From: Methanofollis formosanus
GTDB taxonomy: Archaea; Halobacteriota; Methanomicrobia; Methanomicrobiales; Methanofollaceae
Assembly: GCF_019633745.1 (NCBI RefSeq)
Contig: NZ_CP037968.1
Location: 62,001 to 126,000, forward strand
Direction: 5' to 3'
Length of the DNA: 64,000 bases
Each line of letters starts with the position of its first letter. Position 1 is the first letter of the stretch. The notes below the pieces were generated by a model. It was not told the DNA's origin and did not search any database. It saw nothing but the letters and a program-made list of their open reading frames with translations. Below, one piece after another: positions 18,464 through 26,982 of the stretch. Both the position numbers and the translations under genes were made by a program.

Positions 18464-18570
18464 CCGCCCGGAAGGACGAGGAATCCTGCGGTGCTCTCTC
18501 GTGCTTTGTGTAGAACCGCGGGCAACACCCCCGACGAAGGTGAGGAGGGAGGCATGAGATTCATCGATGG
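18464..18570 (+). other. short non-coding gap downstream of the sulfatases
   Basis: No gene is visible. The sequence contains an irregular GC-rich stretch before the repeat cluster at 18571. Confidence 0.3.
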
Positions 18571-19095
18571 GACCTGTGGAATTTTTCATGAGGCGAGAGC
18601 ACGCCTCAAGCATATGGGATGAAAATTTCTCGTCACGTGCTCTCTCTCTCTCTCTTTTCAAGAGAGGAGAATCAGTGGGGATCATGTTCACTTCGCCGCC
18701 CCCTGGCAATCTTCGGTCCGTGGGGGGTCAGGGGGGTGAAACCCCCCGGCGCGAGACGGCGGGGGAGATTCTCCAATTGAGGGCGGCACGCCGGATCATT
18801 CCATCGCGCTGGGTGCGCAACGAAAAGGGGAGGATATTTTCTCCACATCCACCGCTATCTTCTGGGAGGGGGAGGACTGAAGAGTCATGGGATGACCTCG
18901 ATGGAAAATTCTCGTTGGTCTCCGGCGTGTGGATCCTTGCTCCTCCTCTGGAGCAGGACACCACACGGGATCACCACTTCATTGCCGCCCCCGCCGATTC
19001 ATCGGTCCGTGGGGGGTTCCGGAGGGCAACGCCCCCCAGCGCGAGGCGGCGGTGAAGATGCTGCAATTGAGGGCGGATCGATAGGTGCGATGGGC
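18571..19095 (+). repeat. composite dispersed repeat cluster (A plus two B modules)
   Basis: An A module (18571-18629; TTTTTCATGAGGCGAG and CGCCTCAAGCATATGGG) is followed by a linker, a first B module (about 18695-18795; GCCGCCCCCTGGCAATCTTCG to GAGGGCGGCACGCCGGATC) and, after GTGGATCCTTGCTCC and GGAGCAGGACACCACA, a second B module (about 18983-19080). The cluster separates the sulfatases from the maturase gene by 750 bp. No protein is supported inside. Confidence 0.6.
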
Positions 19096-19214
19096 AGACG
19101 TTCCCCGTACGCTCTTCAGTCGCGATTGAACGTGATCGTGATCTCCAGCATGGCCTCCCTCCTAACCCCCCCACACCCGACACCTCTATCATCAAGAAAA
19201 GGCGATCCCCGCTC

Positions 19215-20468
19215 ATGAGTCCGGCACCGCCCGCCTTCCATGTGCTCGCCAAACCCGTCGGTGCGATCTGCAACCTCGCCTGCCGCTACTGCTTCTACCT
19301 CGAAAAAGAGAGACTCTATCCGGGCAGCAACTTCCAGATGAGCGAGGCGCTGCTGGGGGAGTTTCTCAGGCAGTACATCGAGGGCCAGCAGGTGCTGCGG
19401 GTGACTATCGCCTGGCAGGGGGGCGAACCGACGCTCATGGGGCTCGACTTCTTCCGCCGTTCGGTGGAACTGGCGGAGCGGTACAAAAAGCCCGGCATGC
19501 AGGTCTCCCATACCATCCAGACCAACGGCACGCTTCTTGACGACGATTGGTGCGCATTTTTCCGTGAGCACAATTTCCTCGTCGGCATCAGCATCGACGG
19601 CCCGAAGGAAGTGCACGATGCCTACCGGGTGGACCGGCGGGGGCGAGGATCCTTTGACCGGGTGATGGCCGGGCTCCGGTGCCTGCAGGAGCACAAGGTA
19701 GAGTACAACATCCTCTGCACGGTGCACGCCGCGAACGGCGACCACCCCCTTGAGACCTACCGCTTCTTCCGCGACGAGGCCAGGGCGCAGTATCTCCAGT
19801 TCATCCCCATCGTCGAACGGGAGGACGGGCCCACGGTCACCGACCGCTCGGTGGACCCGGTGCAATGGGGACGGTTCCTCTGCACCATCTTCGACGAGTG
19901 GGTGCGGCGGGACGTGGGGGAGGTCTTCGTGCAGCACTTCGACACGGCGCTCGCCGCATGGACGGGCCATCCCGCCGGCCTCTGCACCTTTGCACCGACC
20001 TGCGGGGCCGCGGTCGCACTGGAGCACAACGGCGACCTCTACTCCTGCGACCACTTCGTCGAACCGGCATATCTTCTCGGCAACATCACCAAGACACCCC
20101 TTGCCGTGCTCGTCGGTTCAGAGAACCAGCAACGGTTCGGGCGGGAGAAGCAGGACGGCCTTCCGCGGTGCTGCCGGGAATGCCCTGCCCTCTTCGCCTG
20201 CCGCGGCGGATGCCCGAAAAACCGTTTCATCACAACCCCGGACGCCGAACCCGGCCTCAACTACCTCTGCGAAGGGTACAGGATCTTTTTCTCCCATATC
20301 GACCGGCCGATGCGGCTGATGGCCGACCTCCTCAGGCGGGGACGCACCGCCGACGGCGTGATGAAGGTGCTCGCCGGAGAAGAACGAGCGAGAGTGGGGC
20401 GAAACGACCCCTGTCCGTGCGGGAGCGGGGTGAAATACAAGAAATGTCACGGGCGTCGTGATGGTTAA
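19215..20468 (+). CDS. anaerobic sulfatase maturase (radical SAM/SPASM) with SEC-C tail
   Basis: A 417-residue radical-SAM enzyme that converts the sulfatase cysteine to formylglycine. The radical-SAM cluster CNLACRYC is at residues 19-26. SPASM-type cysteines appear in CTFAPTCG, LYSCDHF, and CCRECPALFACRGGC (about 255-335). The C-terminus is a SEC-C zinc motif (NDPCPCGSGVKYKKCHG, about 393-412). Its presence next to two Cys-type sulfatases makes the maturase role very likely. Its stop overlaps the convergent gene at 20465 by 4 nt. Confidence 0.9.
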   Translation: MSPAPPAFHVLAKPVGAICNLACRYCFYLEKERLYPGSNFQMSEALLGEFLRQYIEGQQVLRVTIAWQGGEPTLMGLDFFRRSVELAERYKKPGMQVSHTIQTNGTLLDDDWCAFFREHNFLVGISIDGPKEVHDAYRVDRRGRGSFDRVMAGLRCLQEHKVEYNILCTVHAANGDHPLETYRFFRDEARAQYLQFIPIVEREDGPTVTDRSVDPVQWGRFLCTIFDEWVRRDVGEVFVQHFDTALAAWTGHPAGLCTFAPTCGAAVALEHNGDLYSCDHFVEPAYLLGNITKTPLAVLVGSENQQRFGREKQDGLPRCCRECPALFACRGGCPKNRFITTPDAEPGLNYLCEGYRIFFSHIDRPMRLMADLLRRGRTADGVMKVLAGEERARVGRNDPCPCGSGVKYKKCHGRRDG

Positions 20469-20863
20469 CTCACGATCCTCTCGCCCGGCAATGCCCAGAC
20501 CTCGACGACGCCCTCGTCGCCGGCCCCGGCCGACCTGACCCGTCCATCCCTGACGATGACGGAGAGACGGTTTTCAGGCGGACGGTCGGGGTCGACCTCG
20601 CGGTGGTCGATGGCCCTCGCGTACCCCAGGGTGCAGTATCGCCCGGCCTCGACCTCGAGGAGGGCAAGGGCGACGTAGCGCCGCAGGTACCAGCGGAGTT
20701 CGCTGGCGAGCGAGAGGGCGGCGCCAAGAGAGATCACGCCGATCACCACCCCGCACCCGCTCTTCTGCGGGCGGTAGAACCTGAGCACCTCTCTGCTGGT
20801 CTCGGAAGCAAAAAGAGTATGGAAGAGGTCGGTCCCCTCACGCGGGATGAGGAGGAGATGCAT
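20465..20863 (-). CDS. small protein resembling the DUF5804 family
   Basis: A 132-residue protein beginning MHLLLIPREGT. The segments ETSREVLRFY and GAALSLASELRWYLRRYV recall the archaeal DUF5804 family from memory; the function of that family is unknown. No catalytic motif is visible. The ATG at 20863 lies 4 nt past the PAN2 stop and the stop region provides GAGGAT as ribosome site, so it is translated together with PAN2. A role tied to the proteasome is only suggested by this linkage. The longer upstream frame overlaps PAN2 and is rejected. Confidence 0.6.
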   Translation of the reverse strand: MHLLLIPREGTDLFHTLFASETSREVLRFYRPQKSGCGVVIGVISLGAALSLASELRWYLRRYVALALLEVEAGRYCTLGYARAIDHREVDPDRPPENRLSVIVRDGRVRSAGAGDEGVVEVWALPGERIVS

Positions 20864-20867
20864 ATCC

Positions 20868-22028
20868 TCAGATGTACATCCTGGAGTCGGGGGCGTTCTT
20901 CTCGGCGTGCCCGACCTTCTCGATGGCCTCGAGGAAGTCGGCATGCTCCACCTTCCTGACGTTCCGGCGGACGGCACGCATCCCGGCCTCCCGGCAGATC
21001 GCCTGGATCTCGGCGCCGGTCATCCCCTCGGTCAGCGGGAGCAGACCTTCGAGGCTGACGCCAGAGAGGTTCATCCTCGCCGTGTGGATCTTGAAGATCT
21101 CGCGGCGGGAGTCGACGTCGGGCACCGGGATCTCGATGATCCGGTCGAACCGCCCGGGCCTGAGGATGGCGGGGTCGAGCATGTCGACGCGGTTGGTGGC
21201 CGCCATGATCCGCACGTTGCCGCGGTTGTCGAAGCCGTCCATCTCGGCCAGGAGTTGCATCAAGGTCCGCTGGACCTCGGCGCTGCCCGACGTCCCGTCG
21301 TTGGTCCGCATGCTCGCCACCGCATCGATCTCGTCGATGAAGACGATTGAGGGAGCGTGCTCGCGGGCGAAGGTGAAGAGTTCCCGCACGAGTTGGGCGC
21401 CCTCGCCGATGAACTTGTGGACCAGTTCGGAGCCCGACATCCTGATGAATTCGGCCTCGGCATTGTGCGCCACGGCCTTGGCGATGAGCGTCTTCCCGGT
21501 GCCCGGCGGGCCGTACAGGAGGATGCCCTTGGGGGGTTCGACGCCGACGTCTTCAAAGACTTCCGGCCTGGTGAGCGGGTACTCGACCGCCTCACGCACC
21601 TCCTCGATCTCCTCTTTCAGTCCTCCGATCTGCTCGAAGGTGATGTCAGGCACGGCCTCGAGTTCCATCACCCGCACGCGTGCGTCATAGACAGTACCGA
21701 CCGTCTTGACGATGGAGAGGGCATTGTTCACCGCCACTTTCATTCCGGTCTTCAACTCGGCATAGAGCTCGGGGTTGACCCTGGTGATATATTCCTGGTT
21801 GTTGCCCTGCTGCCTGAGGTAGACCTCGCCGTCGCCGAGTTTGTCGACGACTGCGGCAACAAAAAGGGGCACGCGCTTGAGCTGGTTGTTCTCCCGGCGC
21901 AGCTGGTTGACCTCTTTCTGGAGCAACTCGTTTTGCATCTTCAGATCCAGGATCTTTGCTTTCATCTCCTGGAGCTGAAGTTTGTACAGGTCATTGTCAC
22001 TGCTGACGTTAACCACTGAGTCTTCCAT
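20868..22028 (-). CDS. proteasome-activating nucleotidase, paralogue 2
   Basis: A 386-residue AAA+ ATPase. A coiled coil (about 10-55) and an OB domain (60-105) precede the AAA module with Walker A GPPGTGKT near residue 174, Walker B IVFIDEID and ILRPGRFDR. The last three residues, MYI, satisfy the hydrophobic-Tyr-X motif that docks into the 20S proteasome. Many archaea with two PANs use them differently or as mixed rings. It heads a two-gene transcript with the DUF5804-like gene and is divergent from the AcnX small-subunit gene across 39 bp. Confidence 0.94.
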   Translation of the reverse strand: MEDSVVNVSSDNDLYKLQLQEMKAKILDLKMQNELLQKEVNQLRRENNQLKRVPLFVAAVVDKLGDGEVYLRQQGNNQEYITRVNPELYAELKTGMKVAVNNALSIVKTVGTVYDARVRVMELEAVPDITFEQIGGLKEEIEEVREAVEYPLTRPEVFEDVGVEPPKGILLYGPPGTGKTLIAKAVAHNAEAEFIRMSGSELVHKFIGEGAQLVRELFTFAREHAPSIVFIDEIDAVASMRTNDGTSGSAEVQRTLMQLLAEMDGFDNRGNVRIMAATNRVDMLDPAILRPGRFDRIIEIPVPDVDSRREIFKIHTARMNLSGVSLEGLLPLTEGMTGAEIQAICREAGMRAVRRNVRKVEHADFLEAIEKVGHAEKNAPDSRMYI

Positions 22029-22067
22029 GTCTCTAATATAGTGGAGTCTTTATACCATTTATTAGGT

Positions 22068-22472
22068 GTGGAAGTGATAGTCAAAGGAAGAGGTATTGCA
22101 AAGGGATCGGCATCAGGGAGATTGCTGGTCTCGGACGCACCGCTCTCGTTCTTGTCGGGCGTCGACCCGGAGAGCGGCGTGATCATCGAGGAGGGCCACC
22201 CCCTGCAGGGGCAGTCCATCGTCGGGACGGTCTTTGCCTTCCCGTACGGCAAAGGCTCGACGGTCGGTTCGTACGTGATGTATGCCCTCAGCAGAAACGA
22301 GAAGGCCCCGGCGGCCATCATCAACACCGAGGCCGAACCGATCATCGCCACCGGTGCGATCATGAGTGGGATCCCGATGGTCGACCACCTCGAGGTCGGA
22401 CTCGCCGACCTGCCCGACGGGGCCGAGGTGACGGTCGACGGCGACGAGGGGACGGTCGCCTGGGACGCATGA
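22068..22472 (+). CDS. mevalonate 5-phosphate dehydratase small subunit (AcnX-S, DUF126)
   Basis: A 134-residue swivelling domain of the aconitase X family. In archaea the two-subunit AcnX dehydrates mevalonate 5-phosphate in the modified mevalonate route to isoprenoid lipids. The pattern VKGRGIAKGSASGRLLVSD, a PLSFLSGVDP strand, HPLQGQS and GIPMVDHL fit the family. GTG at 22068 is chosen as start because homologues begin just before the VIVKGRG strand; an ATG nine codons upstream would run into the divergent promoter. The large subunit is not in the window. Confidence 0.85.
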   Translation: MEVIVKGRGIAKGSASGRLLVSDAPLSFLSGVDPESGVIIEEGHPLQGQSIVGTVFAFPYGKGSTVGSYVMYALSRNEKAPAAIINTEAEPIIATGAIMSGIPMVDHLEVGLADLPDGAEVTVDGDEGTVAWDA

Positions 22473-22482
22473 GGGCCGCTTG

Positions 22483-23610
22483 ATGCAGGTGAACTGGCGG
22501 GAGATCACCCACGCGAGGAACTCGTTCGCCGCCCTGTACGCCGCCTGCGAGAGCGAGGGGTTCGAGCTCGAACCGGTGAAGGCCCCGGTGGGCGATGTCA
22601 CCTGTTACAGCCTCAACTCGCTCAACGCCCCCTATCTCAGGGAAGAGATCGCCGCGGCCCCCTGCACCACCGTCGTCGGCGGCCCGCATGCCACGGCCTG
22701 CCCGATGGAGACGGCGGCGTACGCCGACTATGTGGTGGTCGGCGAGGGGGAACGGACCCTCCCGCGTCTGCTGCACGCGATCGAGGCCGGGGAGGCAGGC
22801 GGCCGGATCCCGGGCGTGGCCACCCGCGAGGGAGGACTCTGCCCCCCCGACCATACGGTTTTTCTCCCGGCGTACCCGCCGTTCTCGCAGTTCAAAGGGT
22901 ATCTCGAGATCTCGCGGGGGTGCCCCTTCGGGTGCGCCTACTGCCAGACGCCGAGGATCTTCGGCCGTCGGATGCGCCACCGGCCCATCGACGAGATCGC
23001 GCGCGCGGCCACGGCGTTCAGGGACGCCCGGTTCGTCACCCCCAACGCCCTGGCCTATGGTTCGGACGGTGTCCACCCGCGGCTCGATAAAGTGGAGAAA
23101 CTCTTCCAGGCCCTTCACACGAACAGGATCTATTTCGGGACCTTCCCTTCGGAGGTGCGCCCGGAGTTCGTCTCAGAGGAGGCGCTCGACCTGATCACCA
23201 CGTACTGTGCGAACCGGCGCCTTCACTTCGGGGCGCAGTCGGGCTCGGACCGGGTGCTCAAGGCGCTCAGGCGCGGCCACACCGTCGCCGACGTCGAGCA
23301 GGCCCTCGATCTCTGCCGGGACCACGGCATCCTCCCGGTGGTGGACTTCATCGTCGGCCTCCCCTGCGACGAGGACGAAGACGAAGCGGCGACGCTCTCG
23401 CTCGTCCGTGAGGTCGTCAGGAAAGGCAAGGCCCATGTCCACCGGTTCATCCCGCTTCCCGGGACGCCGATGGCCGGGATGGAGCCGCGGCCCCTCCTCC
23501 CGGAGACGCAGCGGGCCCTCGGCCAGCTCGCCCTGGCAGGCAGGATCACGGGATCCTGGGACGATCCTGAGAGAAGGTTTTTTAGGAACCATTCAGATGT
23601 TCTATCATGA
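22483..23610 (+). CDS. B12-binding/radical SAM protein (MJ1487-type)
   Basis: A 375-residue protein with an N-terminal cobalamin-binding-like Rossmann domain (about 1-120, TTVVGGPHATACP and VVGEGE motifs) and a radical-SAM domain whose cluster motif is CPFGCAYC near residue 155. The C-terminal half includes GAQSGSDRVLK and FIVGLPCDEDED, typical of methylthio- and methyltransferase-like radical SAM enzymes. A conserved methanogen family of this type is known, but its substrate is not. The start is ATG at 22483, 10 nt after the AcnX-S stop; the 3' end overlaps the next gene by 4 nt. Confidence 0.82.
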   Translation: MQVNWREITHARNSFAALYAACESEGFELEPVKAPVGDVTCYSLNSLNAPYLREEIAAAPCTTVVGGPHATACPMETAAYADYVVVGEGERTLPRLLHAIEAGEAGGRIPGVATREGGLCPPDHTVFLPAYPPFSQFKGYLEISRGCPFGCAYCQTPRIFGRRMRHRPIDEIARAATAFRDARFVTPNALAYGSDGVHPRLDKVEKLFQALHTNRIYFGTFPSEVRPEFVSEEALDLITTYCANRRLHFGAQSGSDRVLKALRRGHTVADVEQALDLCRDHGILPVVDFIVGLPCDEDEDEAATLSLVREVVRKGKAHVHRFIPLPGTPMAGMEPRPLLPETQRALGQLALAGRITGSWDDPERRFFRNHSDVLS

Positions 23611-24248
23611 TGAATGTGTTATTGCTGGCTGATATCCATGGCCAGTTGGGCAAAATGGACGCGTTCCTGAACTTGAAGCCCGACTTTGTCATTATTGCCG
23701 GCGATCTCACGCAGTTCGGGCCGTGCGACCTGGTCGGCAAGATCGGGTCGTTCATCGACGTCCCCTGCTTTGCGGTCCCCGGCAACTGCGACCCTCGCGA
23801 GATCTGCGATGCAATCGAGCGTTCGGAGTGCGTCAACCTTCATGGGGCGAGTTTCACGATCGGAAACGTCTCGATGGCCGGGATCGGGGGGTCCAACCCG
23901 ACACCCTTCGACACACCTTTCGAACTTCAGGAAGAAGAGATCGAGCGGCTGATAAAACGGGCCACCGCCCAGATGGACCGGAACGTCCACAACGTGCTCA
24001 TCTCCCATGCCCCGCCGCACGGCGCCCTCGACCTGGCGGGCGAGAACCATGTCGGGAGCACGAGCGTCAGGGACCACCTCAAGGAGTTCGACCTGGTCTG
24101 CTGCGCCCACATGCACGAGCACAAGGGCGTCGTCGAGGTGGACGGGGTCAGGGTCGTCAACCCGGGCCCGGCCTCGGAGGGCAATTGCGCCATGCTCACC
24201 TTCGGCGACGAACCCGGCGAGATCACGATCGAACTGCTCACCGTGTGA
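23607..24248 (+). CDS. metallophosphoesterase of the YfcE/MJ0936-like family
   Basis: A 213-residue calcineurin-like phosphoesterase. Metal-binding motifs are in order: ADIHG (D8, H10), GDLTQFG, PGNCD, HAPPHG and CCAHMHEH. A two-metal phosphodiesterase activity is expected, with unknown natural substrate. ATG overlaps the radical-SAM stop by 4 nt (ATGA), so the two are co-translated. The 3' end overlaps the convergent CYTH gene by 11 nt. Confidence 0.85.
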   Translation: MMNVLLLADIHGQLGKMDAFLNLKPDFVIIAGDLTQFGPCDLVGKIGSFIDVPCFAVPGNCDPREICDAIERSECVNLHGASFTIGNVSMAGIGGSNPTPFDTPFELQEEEIERLIKRATAQMDRNVHNVLISHAPPHGALDLAGENHVGSTSVRDHLKEFDLVCCAHMHEHKGVVEVDGVRVVNPGPASEGNCAMLTFGDEPGEITIELLTV

Positions 24249-24759
24249 GGAGTTCGAGATAGGACTGCGGGACGTGGTCGCCCTCGATCCCCAGTTCTCC
24301 TTTTATGCGGGCGATCTCGTCTTCGGCCCCGGCGTTCAGGTCATGGACCATCACCTCGATCTCCACGAACCTGCCAAGTCCCTCCACCTCGTCGAGGGCG
24401 ACGGCCGCCGTGCCGAGGGCGAACTCTTCCCGGTGTTTCCTGACTTCGGCACTCTTCCTGAAGCCCAGGCGGACGAAGACTTCTTCCATGACCGCACCCG
24501 ACTCGACGGTGACATTGAACTCTTCCCGCGCCTTGGCGCTCTCCGAGATGCACTTGGGACCTTTGTAGGTGACCGTACACCGCTCACCCTCGTACCTGAG
24601 ACGGAGGGCTTCGTCGGTCTCCCTGAAGTCCCGGTCGGGGTGGTTGTAGTAGACGTCCTGTTGTTCGCTGGATGTCGGCGTTGCAGCGCCTATTCTGACG
24701 AGCCGCGCCCGTATTTCTTCGAGATCCGAAACCGGTATCTTTGCTTCGACTTCAAACAT
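24238..24759 (-). CDS. CYTH-domain protein (class IV adenylate cyclase-like)
   Basis: A 173-residue CYTH tunnel protein. The N-terminal EVEAKIPV carries the ExExK motif; RLRYEG, TYKGPK and the acidic strand VEIEVMV supply further charged positions. Family members bind triphosphates as thiamine triphosphatase, adenylate cyclase or polyphosphatase; which one applies cannot be told. It is single-gene and divergent from the FKBP gene, with a TATA-like ACTTAAATT on the minus strand at 24771-24779. Confidence 0.85.
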   Translation of the reverse strand: MFEVEAKIPVSDLEEIRARLVRIGAATPTSSEQQDVYYNHPDRDFRETDEALRLRYEGERCTVTYKGPKCISESAKAREEFNVTVESGAVMEEVFVRLGFRKSAEVRKHREEFALGTAAVALDEVEGLGRFVEIEVMVHDLNAGAEDEIARIKGELGIEGDHVPQSYLELLTR

Positions 24760-24816
24760 CCGATGGCACCAATTTAAGTATCTTCGTCATGACTTAATAT
24801 AGACAAGGTGTATCCC

Positions 24817-25542
24817 ATGGCAATCCAGGAAGGAGACGTCATCAGACTCAATTATATCGGTCGTATCGAGGGCGAGGTCTTTGACACCACCATCGAGGCC
24901 GAAGCTGAAGAAGCAGGCATCAAGAGCCAGCAGAAGGACTATGCCCCGATCGTCGTGCGTGTCGGGAGCAACCACGTGATCCCCGGCCTCGACGAGGCGC
25001 TCGTCGGCAAGGAGGTCGGCGAGGAGAACGAGGTCGAGGTGCCGGCCGAGAAGGGCTTTGGGCCGCATGACCCCAAGCTCGTCGAGTCGGTGAGCACCAA
25101 CAACTTCAGAGAGAAGCCCAAGGCCGGCATGCGTGTCCAGACCGGCGAGCGCGAGGGTGTCGTCGTCAACGTCGTCGGCAAGCGTGCCGTCATCGACTTC
25201 AACCACCCGCTCGCGGGCCAGACCCTCTCGTACACCTACACGATCGAGGGTATCGTCGAGGACGTTGTGGAGAAGGCACAGGGCTTCATCAAGCTCTTCT
25301 CGGGCCGCGACATGGACCTCGCCTTCGACGAAGGCGTCCTGACCGTGACCCTGCCGGCCGGCATCAACTACGACAAGCGCTGGACCATGGCCCGCGGCGT
25401 CGTCGTCTACCAGATCTTCGAGTACATCGAAGAGGTCAAGGAAGTCGTCTTTGTCGAGTCCTTCAAGCGCCCCGAGCTCCCGAAGGAGGAGCCCGTCGAG
25501 GCCGCTGCAGAAGAGCCCGCCGAAGAGCAGGCCGAGGAATAA
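24817..25542 (+). CDS. FKBP-type peptidyl-prolyl isomerase, SlyD-like
   Basis: A 241-residue prolyl isomerase and chaperone. An N-terminal FKBP fold (DVIRLNYIGRIEG) is interrupted by the insert-in-flap domain (EKGFGPHDPKLV), and a C-terminal extension ends in an acidic tail rich in Glu and Ala. The ATG at 24817 with AAGGTG upstream is preferred to an upstream in-frame start three codons earlier. A T-run (25551-25558) closes the transcript. TTAATATA at 24794-24801 and AATTTAAGTA at 24771-24780 are TATA candidates. Confidence 0.9.
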   Translation: MAIQEGDVIRLNYIGRIEGEVFDTTIEAEAEEAGIKSQQKDYAPIVVRVGSNHVIPGLDEALVGKEVGEENEVEVPAEKGFGPHDPKLVESVSTNNFREKPKAGMRVQTGEREGVVVNVVGKRAVIDFNHPLAGQTLSYTYTIEGIVEDVVEKAQGFIKLFSGRDMDLAFDEGVLTVTLPAGINYDKRWTMARGVVVYQIFEYIEEVKEVVFVESFKRPELPKEEPVEAAAEEPAEEQAEE

Positions 25543-25545
25543 TCC

Positions 25546-26856
25546 TCAATACCTTTTTTTCTTTCCTCTCAGGACGTCGTCGAGAAATGCCCCGGCCCGG
25601 GCATCGAGGCGGTACCTGATCGTGCGTCCGTCCTCTCCAACCTCCACCGTCCCGTCGTCACAGAGGTGTTTCAGGTGTCTGGAGACTGCCGGCCCTGAGA
25701 TACCGAGGCGTGCCGCGATCTCTTTCCGACTGAGCCCGGGTTCTCTGAAGAGTATAGAAATGATCGTGCTCTTCGCCTCGTTCCTGAGAGAGCCGAGGAT
25801 CTTCATCTCGTTCTCGTCGTACCTGCCGCTGTTCTCGTAGTAGCGTACATACCCGCCGGTGCGTGCGGCGACGATCTTGCCGGCGTCCTGGAGAAGTGCA
25901 AGGTGGTAGCGGAGCGTCCCGATGTTTGTCCCGGTGAGTCTGGAGAGCATGTGCATGTGGGCGCCCGGCATCGAACGGATCGCTTCGTAGATCCGCCGCC
26001 GCGTTCTGTTCTCAAGGATATTCTCCCTGGAGACCTGCCGGTACCCGAGATAGGGCCAGGCATGGAAGACGACGGCAAGATCAGAAGCAAAGAAGAGGAG
26101 GTGAGAAAGGAAGAAGGCCAGGTTCAGGAGCGGGGCGCCTGTCACCGGGGGAACCCTCTGCCAGATGCCCTTCGGGAGACAGAAGGCGAAGATGTCCTCG
26201 GGGAGGGAGACGCCGGTCGTCATCTCCCCGAACTCCGCGGTCAGAAGAACCGCCCCGTCCCGGTCGATCCCCTCGACCTGCACAATCTCCATGCTCCCGG
26301 CGTCGACCAGGATCCTGAGAGATTCAGTCTCTACGGGAAACGGCCAGGGGTCTGCCGGTGCTGCGGTCCGGAGCAGATAGACGGGACGGCCGTCATGCTC
26401 TGCCGTCCATGCCGCTCCGACCGTCATACTCCTGAGCGCGCTGACGGCGGTCTCAAGATATGTGCCCGGAACGTTCGAGAGGTTGTCTGTTGTGGCGCCT
26501 CTCGTCGCCGGGAAATCTGCGGTCGGCGGCCAGTACTTCCACAGGAGTCCGTCACGTACGACGACGACCCCGACGCCGTCATGATATTCAGGGTGCAGGA
26601 GATCGGCCCTGAAACAGTCGGGCGGTTCTGCCCTGATCAGGATCTCTTCCTCTCGATCTCCCGGTCCGTGCACCGCCACTGTCGCCGAGATCGATCCCGC
26701 CTGCTCGTAGGCCGCCACCGTCCGGAGGGCGACCTCATCGGCGTCGGCGACCGGGCCTGCCGCACCGGCCGCCACAGGGTCGGCCGCAAGAACCAGCACA
26801 GCAAGCGTAAAAAGTATTTTTTCTCTCAGTAGCACGGATCCGCATCCTCTGGTCAA
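25546..26856 (-). CDS. membrane-bound one-component regulator: LolA-like sensor, TM, two winged-helix domains
   Basis: A 436-residue protein. Residues about 12-32 form an N-terminal signal or membrane segment, and 35-235 form a LolA-like beta-rich extracytoplasmic domain (VRDGLLWKYWPP, VYLLRT...). A membrane span is at about 243-268. The cytoplasmic part holds two winged-helix HTH domains (about 290-345, THMHMLSRLTG-type; 360-425, LSRKEIAARLGISGPAVSRHLKHL). The layout allows an outside signal to act directly on DNA. The ligand and target genes are not known. It is divergent from the multi-span membrane protein at 26983, a possible target. Confidence 0.8.
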   Translation of the reverse strand: MTRGCGSVLLREKILFTLAVLVLAADPVAAGAAGPVADADEVALRTVAAYEQAGSISATVAVHGPGDREEEILIRAEPPDCFRADLLHPEYHDGVGVVVVRDGLLWKYWPPTADFPATRGATTDNLSNVPGTYLETAVSALRSMTVGAAWTAEHDGRPVYLLRTAAPADPWPFPVETESLRILVDAGSMEIVQVEGIDRDGAVLLTAEFGEMTTGVSLPEDIFAFCLPKGIWQRVPPVTGAPLLNLAFFLSHLLFFASDLAVVFHAWPYLGYRQVSRENILENRTRRRIYEAIRSMPGAHMHMLSRLTGTNIGTLRYHLALLQDAGKIVAARTGGYVRYYENSGRYDENEMKILGSLRNEAKSTIISILFREPGLSRKEIAARLGISGPAVSRHLKHLCDDGTVEVGEDGRTIRYRLDARAGAFLDDVLRGKKKRY

Positions 26857-26982
26857 AACAGAGGATGGGAGTCTGCATAGAAAGATGTTCTCTCACAGAA
26901 TGTTTCAGGTCGGTCTTCTGGATCGCAGTGAAGCTGATCATGAGAGAAAAAATATATTCTGGGTTTGCATGAGGATCAATCA
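26857..26982. promoter_or_regulatory. divergent promoter of the LolA/wHTH regulator and membrane protein
   Basis: AAAATATATTC at 26949-26959 is a TATA candidate about 25 nt before the membrane-protein ATG at 26983, which also has GAGGA at 26969-26973. The 126-bp gap would be the natural operator region for autoregulation (inference). Confidence 0.4.
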
